DNA from: Cytophagales bacterium
GTDB taxonomy: Bacteria; Bacteroidota; Bacteroidia; Cytophagales; Spirosomataceae
NCBI GenBank assembly: GCA_013298805.1
Contig: JAAFIU010000013.1
Coordinates: 1-38,044, forward strand
DNA length: 38,044 nucleotides
Reading direction: 5' to 3'
Numbering within the stretch: the stretch's first letter is position 1; each line of letters begins with the position of its first letter. A program made the translations under genes and the position numbers. Below are positions 33,183-38,044 of the stretch, piece by piece. Below the pieces are notes generated by a model. That model worked only from the letters and a program-made list of their open reading frames with translations. It ran no database searches and was not told where the DNA came from.

Positions 33183-33401
33183 ACCTACTTGGAACGTTGC
33201 CTTGGTCTTGTTAGCCATAATTGTTCCGAATGCAGCATTAGTTTTACGCAATCAATAACAAAAATGAAAAACACAGACAACTTATCCACAACTGCTCAAT
33301 TTGAATCGGAAATACCCGATTAGGTTAAATCAGAATTACCTGCTCAATTTCATCGAAATATTCAGTTGAATTATTCATGGGATTCAAACGAAGGTGCTTA
33401 A
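33183..33401 (+). pseudogene. Short degenerate coding remnant between tuf and trnW
   Basis: Two coding-like traces remain. One frame at about 33188-33257 reads WNVALVLLAIIVPNAALVLR then a stop. Another, from ATG 33264, reads MKNTDNLSTTAQFESEIPD, a TAG, then VKSELPAQFHRNIQLNYSWD, ending at 33401. A TGG to TAG change would explain the internal stop. The family is not recognised. The remaining sequence (33083-33182, 33402-33455) shows nothing. Confidence 0.25.
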
Positions 33402-33455
33402 ACCAGTCTAAATTCCGTTTAAATAAACATTAACCCAAATATTTTCAAAAAGTAT

Positions 33456-33487
33456 TTTGAAAATTTAAAGATAAACCTCTATCTTTG
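33456..33487 (+). promoter_or_regulatory. Promoter of the trnW-secE-nusG operon
   Basis: TTTG (33456-33459), 20 bp, TATCTTTG (33480-33487). The start would be about 6-8 bp before trnW, so the tRNA has almost no 5' leader. Confidence 0.75.
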
Positions 33488-33500
33488 CAGACCATTGAAT

Positions 33501-33574
33501 ACGGGAATAGTTCAACGGTAGAATGCGGGTCTCCAACACCCTTGATCAGGGTTCGAATCCTTGTTCCCGTGCCA
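33501..33574 (+). tRNA. trnW: tRNA-Trp (CCA)
   Basis: ACGGGAA pairs with TTCCCGT, the anticodon is CCA (TCTCCAACA), the T loop is GTTCGAATC, the discriminator is G and CCA is encoded at 33572-33574. Confidence 0.96.
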
Positions 33575-33577
33575 TTA

Positions 33578-33669
33578 TTAAGTTCCAAGTTTTGGATTTC
33601 TAATTTTAAGATTTTTGTAAGAAATTGCAAATTGGCTTGAAATTTGAATTCTAAAATTCTGGAACTTAA
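33578..33669 (+). repeat. Imperfect inverted repeat between trnW and secE
   Basis: TTAAGTTCCA (33578-33587) and TGGAACTTAA (33660-33669) are perfect; the next ~18 bases inward are complementary with mismatches. The repeat spans most of the tRNA-secE spacer and could mark processing of the joint transcript. Confidence 0.55.
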
Positions 33670-33746
33670 AAGTTTATAGCAAGAGTGATTATCGACAGGA
33701 ATAATTCTTGTAATTTAAACAGACAAAATACTTACAAACAAAAACC

Positions 33747-33938
33747 ATGAACAAAATTAAAAACCTTTTCGGTGATTCTTGGACTGAAGTTACAGAAAAC
33801 GTAACATGGCCTAAATTTTCAGAATTACAAGCTTCGTCAACGCTTGTTTTGGTAGCATCATTGATATTTGCTATGGTGGTTGGTTTGATTGACTTTTTAT
33901 TCAAATCAGGCTTAGAGTTATTCTATCAATCATTCTAA
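33747..33938 (+). CDS. secE: Preprotein translocase subunit SecE
   Basis: A 63-residue single-span SecE of the short bacterial type. The amphipathic segment (FGDSWTEVTENVTWPKFSEL) carries the conserved V-x-WP motif before the membrane helix (about 29-53, SSTLVLVASLIFAMVVGLID). It is a component of the SecYEG channel in the inner membrane. Its place between trnW and nusG is the conserved bacterial order. Confidence 0.95.
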   Translation: MNKIKNLFGDSWTEVTENVTWPKFSELQASSTLVLVASLIFAMVVGLIDFLFKSGLELFYQSF

Positions 33939-34022
33939 TTTCGGAATTGAGATTCTACGATTTCAGAATGAAATCAAAATATCTACAATCTGAAATTGAC
34001 AATCCGAAATCATACGAGTATT

Positions 34023-34574
34023 ATGGCAGAGACTAATTGGTACGTTCTGAGAGCAGTTTCAGGACAAGAAAAGAAAATACGGACGTATCTGGAAAACGAA
34101 ATTACCAGACAAGGTCTTGAAGAATATATTCCTCAAATTATTATTCCTACTGAAAAGATTTTTGAAATGCGTAACGGTAAAAAAGTCGTGCGTGAAAAAA
34201 CTCTTTTTGCAGGATATATTTTTGTGGAAGCAGATATTAAGTATGGTGAAGTTGCCCACTTAATTACGTCAATGCCAGGTGTAATTGGCTTTTTGAGTTG
34301 GAATGATGGAAAAACATCTAAAACTCCAATTCCTTTACGTGCCGGTGAAATAAAACGAATCTTAGGTAAAATTGACGAAGCCGTAGCCATAGAAGAAGTA
34401 TCTTCAACATCATTTACAAAAGGCGAAACTATCAGAGTTATTGATGGTCCCTTCTCTGGATTTGATGGTTCAGTTGAAGAGATTTTTGACGATAAGAAAA
34501 AACTGAATGTGATGGTTAAAATCTTTGGCAGAAATACCCCAGTAGAATTAAATTACTCGCAGGTAGAGAAATAG
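34023..34574 (+). CDS. nusG: Transcription termination/antitermination factor NusG
   Basis: A 183-residue NusG. The NGN domain starts WYVLRAVSGQEKKIRTYLEN and includes LFAGYIFVEA and MPGVIGFLSW. The C-terminal KOW domain reads GETIRVIDGPFSGFDGSVEE. It couples RNA polymerase to Rho or to the ribosome. The start ATG at 34023 fits the family; an upstream TTG is unlikely. It is followed by a strong terminator and hemB, not by rplK as in most bacteria. Confidence 0.97.
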   Translation: MAETNWYVLRAVSGQEKKIRTYLENEITRQGLEEYIPQIIIPTEKIFEMRNGKKVVREKTLFAGYIFVEADIKYGEVAHLITSMPGVIGFLSWNDGKTSKTPIPLRAGEIKRILGKIDEAVAIEEVSSTSFTKGETIRVIDGPFSGFDGSVEEIFDDKKKLNVMVKIFGRNTPVELNYSQVEK

Positions 34575-34602
34575 TTAAATTCTTAGGGATTTAGCCACCA
34601 AT

Positions 34603-34639
34603 AAAAAGGAGTACATTCGTAGGAGTGTACTCCTTTTTT
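34603..34639 (+). terminator. Terminator after nusG
   Basis: The 13-bp perfect arms (34603-34615, 34626-34638; core GGAGTACA / TGTACTCC) with a 10-nt loop are followed by a T run. It separates nusG from hemB. Confidence 0.9.
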
Positions 34640-34663
34640 AATGCCCTAAACTCATTTTTTTCG

Positions 34664-34671
34664 TACATTTG
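34664..34671 (+). promoter_or_regulatory. hemB promoter, -7 element
   Basis: TACATTTG matches TAnnTTTG and lies 23 bp before the hemB ATG. The -33 region is only T-rich (no TTTG at 19-20 bp), so the promoter is partial. Confidence 0.45.
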
Positions 34672-34694
34672 TAGCCGTATAAAAACACAAGAAT

Positions 34695-35663
34695 ATGTTA
34701 AGAAGACCCCGCAGAAATCGCCAATCATTAGCCATTCGTGCAATGGTAGAAGAAACGACCCTCTCAGTCAATGATTTTATTTATCCAATGTTTGTCATGG
34801 AAGGGAAAAACCTCACGACAGAGGTAAAATCTATGCCCGATGTCTTTAGATATACTTTAGATAAATTATTAGAAGAGCTTTCAGTTGTACAAGATTTGGG
34901 GATTCGTTCGATTGCTCTTTTTCCTCAACTTTCGGAAGACAAAAAAGATAAATTTGCCACTGAAAGCCACCGTCAAGGCAGTTTATATTTAGAAGCAATT
35001 AATCAGATTAAAAATAAATTTCCAGAAATAGCCATCATGAGCGATGTAGCGATGGATCCATATTCATCAGACGGACACGATGGTTATGTGGATGAAAATG
35101 GAAACATTTTAAATGATGAGACACTTCAAATTTTAGGAAATATGGCACTTGCCCAAGCTCGTGCGGGGGCAGATATCATCGGGCCTTCGGACATGATGGA
35201 CGGGCGTATCGGTTATTTGCGTGAAACACTCGATGACGAAGGATATACCAATGTGAGTATTATGGCGTATTCAGCAAAATATGCGTCTGCATTTTATGGC
35301 CCTTTCCGTGATGCCTTGGATTCTGCTCCGAAATTTGGCGATAAAAAAACGTATCAGATGAACCCTGCCAATAGCAGAGAGGCATTAATCGAAGCAGAAT
35401 TGGATTATGCCGAAGGAGCAGATTTTTTGATGGTAAAACCTGCTTTAGCGTATTTGGACATTATTAAATTATTGAACGACAATTTCAATATTCCGATTGC
35501 GGCTTATAATGTTTCAGGGGAATACGCAATGGTGAAGGCTGCTGCTCAAAATGGTTGGTTAGATGGAACGAGAACAATGGTTGAAAGTTTGACTTCTATC
35601 AAAAGAGCAGGAGCAAAAGTAATTTTAACGTATTTTGCGAAAGAATATGCGAGTTTGAAATAA
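34695..35663 (+). CDS. hemB: Delta-aminolevulinic acid dehydratase (porphobilinogen synthase)
   Basis: A 322-residue cytoplasmic enzyme joining two 5-aminolevulinate molecules into porphobilinogen for haem. The Schiff-base lysines are K195 (YSAKYASAFYGPFRDA) and K248 (LMVKPALAYLDI). The metal segment reads DVAMDPYSSDGHDG: the cysteines of zinc enzymes are replaced by A119, D121 and D129, indicating the Mg-dependent type. The end SIKRAGAKVILTYFAKE is typical. It is monocistronic, though its product supports the haem-rich complexes encoded upstream. Confidence 0.97.
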   Translation: MLRRPRRNRQSLAIRAMVEETTLSVNDFIYPMFVMEGKNLTTEVKSMPDVFRYTLDKLLEELSVVQDLGIRSIALFPQLSEDKKDKFATESHRQGSLYLEAINQIKNKFPEIAIMSDVAMDPYSSDGHDGYVDENGNILNDETLQILGNMALAQARAGADIIGPSDMMDGRIGYLRETLDDEGYTNVSIMAYSAKYASAFYGPFRDALDSAPKFGDKKTYQMNPANSREALIEAELDYAEGADFLMVKPALAYLDIIKLLNDNFNIPIAAYNVSGEYAMVKAAAQNGWLDGTRTMVESLTSIKRAGAKVILTYFAKEYASLK

Positions 35664-35692
35664 TTATTGGCTATTGATTATCAAGACTTTAT

Positions 35693-35720
35693 AAACCCTT
35701 TCAATCTAACGAAAGGGTTT
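35693..35720 (+). terminator. Hairpin after hemB
   Basis: AAACCCTTTC (35693-35702) and GAAAGGGTTT (35711-35720) pair perfectly with an 8-nt loop. The T tract is only the end of the stem, so the terminator is weak or Rho-aided. Confidence 0.6.
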
Positions 35721-35829
35721 CAAACGAATGAAGCAATTTTTTAGACAAAACTTAAATTTATAATCTTTTATCCACTATTTTTATAGAAAAAATATAGTTT
35801 TTGGAATTAATATAAAATGACACAACAAA

Positions 35830-36021
35830 ATGCAAGAAGGTACAGTTAAGTTTTTTAATGTTACAAAAGGATTTGGTTTCATTTCTCCCGCTAACGGCGG
35901 AGCAGACGTTTTTGTTCATATAAGTGGATTATATGACGAACTCAAAGAAGGGGATAGAGTAACTTTTGAAGTGCAAGATGGCAAAAAAGGCCCTAATGCC
36001 GTCAATGTTAAAGTTATCTAA
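35830..36021 (+). CDS. Cold-shock domain protein, copy 1
   Basis: A 63-residue single cold-shock domain (OB fold) protein binding single-stranded RNA or DNA. RNP1 is KGFGFI and RNP2 VFVHIS, with the usual basic/aromatic surface ([13 protein letters not shown]). It is likely an RNA chaperone. It is followed 27 bp on by a paralogue, so the two probably share a transcript ending at 36242-36285. An A/T-rich leader of more than 100 bp precedes it; no clear TAnnTTTG was found. Confidence 0.94.
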   Translation: MQEGTVKFFNVTKGFGFISPANGGADVFVHISGLYDELKEGDRVTFEVQDGKKGPNAVNVKVI

Positions 36022-36048
36022 TTTTATAAAATCAATTATTTTAATACA

Positions 36049-36243
36049 ATGCAAGAAGGAAAAGTTAAGTTTTTTAATTTGACAAAAGGATTTGGTTTCA
36101 TTACGCCTTCCAATGGAGGACCCGAAATATTTGTCCATGTAAGTGGATTAATTGAACAAATCCAAGAAAATGACAAGGTCGGTTATGAAGTAGAAAATGG
36201 CAAGAAAGGGCTTAATGCTGTTCGGGTAAAACTGATTCCCTAA
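36049..36243 (+). CDS. Cold-shock domain protein, copy 2
   Basis: A 64-residue paralogue of the preceding protein, about 60% identical by eye. RNP1 KGFGFI is unchanged; RNP2 reads IFVHVS. The middle loop (LIEQIQENDKVGYEVENGKK) differs in charge, so the two may prefer different targets or conditions. The tandem arrangement points to local duplication. Confidence 0.94.
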   Translation: MQEGKVKFFNLTKGFGFITPSNGGPEIFVHVSGLIEQIQENDKVGYEVENGKKGLNAVRVKLIP

Positions 36244-36286
36244 AAAAATACCTGACAAGCTTAAAAACCTGTCAGGTATTTTTTTT
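36242..36286. terminator. Terminator shared by the cold-shock genes and the SPFH gene
   Basis: The 16-bp arms 36242-36257 and 36270-36285 (core TACCTGACA / TGTCAGGTA) have A and T runs on the outer sides. It works for both convergent units and overlaps the stop codons on each side. Confidence 0.88.
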
Positions 36287-38044
36287 ATTTATTACCCTCT
36301 TCTTTCTTCTGAAATTTAGGCTGATTTTGGATTTGTGTCTTCTCAGATTTTCTACCCATTTCATCCATCAATTTCATTCCTAAAAGTCCACTCAAAGCTC
36401 CATTTTGGTCATTTGAGCCACCTGTAATTAAAATGTCAGGCATGATTTTGATTTTCTCTTTACCAATACTTTCCGTGATTTTCAATTGAGTAAAGTTCTC
36501 CTCTCCCATCGCTGAAACGGCTAATTGATAGGCTTCGGCATCGGCTTTACCAATTGCTAAAATTTTCTCGGCTTCGGCAGCACCCGTTTTACTGATTTTT
36601 TCAGCTTCGGCATTAGCAATTAGTTTGATTCTTTCTGACTCTGCACTGGCTTGTAATTTTACTCTTTCTGCCTCTGCTCCTGCTTGTAATTTCAAACTTT
36701 GCGCTTCCCCTTGGGCTTTTTTCACAGAAGCGTCTGCCACACGTTCTGCAATAACAACACCTTGGTCGGCTTTTACAATATCTTTTTGAATTTCAGCAAT
36801 TGCCGTTTCTTTCTCCAAAGCCTGACGAGTTTCTTGAGCCATTTTCTGAGTTTCATAAGTTACTTTTTGTTCTTCGGCAAGCTTACGGTCGGTCAAGGTT
36901 TTCATCAATGACTCTGGCGGAACAATGTCCCCAATCAAGGTATCAACCGCATTTACATTATATTGAGAAAGTACCTCTGAAATATATCTACGAGCTGTTT
37001 CTTGTCTTTCTTTACGTGAACCTAAAAACGAAATCACATCTGAATCTTGAGCTGAGTTTCTGAAATAGTTACCAATGGTTGGCTCAAGGACTTGACTCAC
37101 TAAATTGTGCATATTTCCGAATCGAGCGATAACTTTGGGAGCTTCGTAATTTGGAATATGTATAATTTGAGAAACGTCCAAATTAAACGGGAAACCATCT
37201 TTTGAACGCACCGTAATTGTCGAAAGGTTTTTATCTAATTGGTGAGATTCAGACCTTGCACTCGCCCAGTTTAAAACCAAGTTTGTTGTTGGCACAACCT
37301 CAATACGTTGAATGTAGGTATTGATTGGATATTTCCCAGGCCCAAGCGGTTCAGCCCAAACACCTTTAAACCCTTTTGTAAAAATATTGCCGTGTTTAAA
37401 TTCCGATCCACTCACATCAACGCCTTCTTCGCCCACATACGAGATGACCACACCAACATTACCAATCGGAATTTCAGTCATGTGGATTTCTTCGATTTTC
37501 ACAAACCAAGGATTAATATTGTACGAACCCGCCAAAATCACTTGTTGCTGCAAACCTTTATTGCCCCCTTTATTCAGAAAAGCATCGGCATCTTGAAAAT
37601 TATTATGTCCATCCACCGATTTACCCGAAATCTGACCCGCTTCAATCGACGCTCCATCCATCGTGGTGATAATTCCGACCATATTTTCGTGAATTTCTAC
37701 CATATCCGTAACCTCAACTTCAAAGAGAAAAGTATTAATTCGATACGAACCCGCTGTAATTACTGCCGATTGTCGTCCTTTACGTCCTCCATTTTTCAAG
37801 AAAGCCTCTGTATCTTGAAAACCATCGCATTCCACTTTTCGTCCCAAGATAAAACCCGTTTCAGACTCCTTTCCGTCTCTGGCAAGCACAATTCCGATTT
37901 TACCCGTTGGAATAATAGTAAGTGGTTGTAGCGTAATGTCATACTGCCAAATCCAATACCAGAAATAAATCCCAGGAGCTAAAGGTTTAGCTTGAAAACC
38001 CGCTTCTCCTTCGATAGCAATAATTCGACCTTCGGGAAGCGATT
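36285..38044 (-). CDS. SPFH/band-7 (flotillin-like) protein, 5' end beyond the window
   Basis: The reading frame stays open to the window edge, so the N-terminus is missing; 585 residues are visible. The N-terminal part consists of repeated units built around a PG/AGSY-x-IN turn (LAPGIYFW, TAGSYRIN, LAGSYNIN, LGPGKYPIN), spaced 74, 74 and 64 residues. The SPFH domain follows (RIEVVPTTNLVLNWASAR... to NAVDTLIGDIVPPESLM). A long Ala/Glu/Lys coiled coil (about the last 190 residues; AEAERVKLQASAESERIKL) then leads to a Gly-rich end (LSGLLGMKLMDEM). Flotillin-type proteins form membrane-associated oligomers. Whether a membrane helix exists upstream cannot be seen. A promoter is outside the window. 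Confidence 0.88.
   Translation of the reverse strand, partial: SLPEGRIIAIEGEAGFQAKPLAPGIYFWYWIWQYDITLQPLTIIPTGKIGIVLARDGKESETGFILGRKVECDGFQDTEAFLKNGGRKGRQSAVITAGSYRINTFLFEVEVTDMVEIHENMVGIITTMDGASIEAGQISGKSVDGHNNFQDADAFLNKGGNKGLQQQVILAGSYNINPWFVKIEEIHMTEIPIGNVGVVISYVGEEGVDVSGSEFKHGNIFTKGFKGVWAEPLGPGKYPINTYIQRIEVVPTTNLVLNWASARSESHQLDKNLSTITVRSKDGFPFNLDVSQIIHIPNYEAPKVIARFGNMHNLVSQVLEPTIGNYFRNSAQDSDVISFLGSRKERQETARRYISEVLSQYNVNAVDTLIGDIVPPESLMKTLTDRKLAEEQKVTYETQKMAQETRQALEKETAIAEIQKDIVKADQGVVIAERVADASVKKAQGEAQSLKLQAGAEAERVKLQASAESERIKLIANAEAEKISKTGAAEAEKILAIGKADAEAYQLAVSAMGEENFTQLKITESIGKEKIKIMPDILITGGSNDQNGALSGLLGMKLMDEMGRKSEKTQIQNQPKFQKKEEGNK

Noticed and set aside
35721-35829. Cold-shock riboswitch leader
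   Set aside because: The leader is A/T-rich with no strong stem or cold-box sequence that could be supported by eye.
37308-37931. Plus-strand ORFs opposite the SPFH gene
   Set aside because: Antisense to a clearly conserved coding frame; composition follows the minus-strand codons.

Overview
The window is a low-GC chromosomal segment of a Bacteroidota bacterium, most likely a Cytophagales-type lineage. This rests on: (i) an alternative complex III (ACIII) operon leading straight into a caa3-type cytochrome oxidase operon; (ii) promoters of the Bacteroidota form TTTG-N19/20-TAnnTTTG before the act operon (9577-9607), the tRNA-tuf operon (31178-31208) and trnW-secE-nusG (33456-33487); (iii) AT-rich leaders with little Shine-Dalgarno sequence; (iv) a TonB-dependent receptor remnant and an ECF sigma / anti-sigma / beta-barrel triad. 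No species is claimed.

Region 1 (1-7.9 kb) is an accessory, defence-like island. It holds an unknown basic protein, a DUF1016/YhcG-type PD-(D/E)XK nuclease with an XRE regulator, a single-polypeptide restriction-modification enzyme, a membrane-anchored PD-(D/E)XK nuclease, and on the minus strand an Rpn-family nuclease with a 48-residue companion plus an unknown protein. Two homologous non-coding modules (about 681-819 and 2184-2329) sit after the first gene and after the XRE gene. Each has a phased array of a 10-bp word (GTAGGCACAA), an intrinsic terminator hairpin built on the last copy, and a conserved 18-bp box just before the next gene. These duplicated modules are the best candidate for an undescribed regulatory or cassette element.

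Region 2 (7.9-9.6 kb) is decaying DNA: a short unidentified minus-strand remnant and a frameshifted TonB-dependent receptor.

Region 3 (9.6-27.3 kb) is respiration. actABCDEF (quinol:cytochrome c oxidoreductase) and oxidase subunits II and I form one run ending at a strong terminator (21605-21657). Haem A biosynthesis (ctaA, ctaB), two subunit III paralogues, subunit IV, a SCO1-type copper chaperone, a DUF420 membrane protein and a small secreted CxxC protein follow. Electrons would pass quinol -> ActB/C/F -> ActA/ActE haems -> CuA of subunit II -> subunit I.

Region 4 (27.3-31.0 kb) has murI on the minus strand, then an ECF sigma factor, a probable anti-sigma factor and an outer-membrane beta-barrel protein. 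Region 5 (31.2-34.6 kb) is translation and transcription: trnY(GTA), trnG(TCC), trnT(GGT), tuf, then trnW(CCA), secE and nusG, closed by a terminator instead of running on into rplK. Region 6 (34.7-38.0 kb) has hemB, two tandem cold-shock genes and the 3' part of a minus-strand SPFH/flotillin-like gene running off the window.

From 10.9 kb on, many inter-gene spacers are low-complexity and partly self-complementary: a short word is reiterated in the left half and its reverse complement in the right half, ending near the next start codon or tRNA. The defence island lacks this, which suggests a different history.
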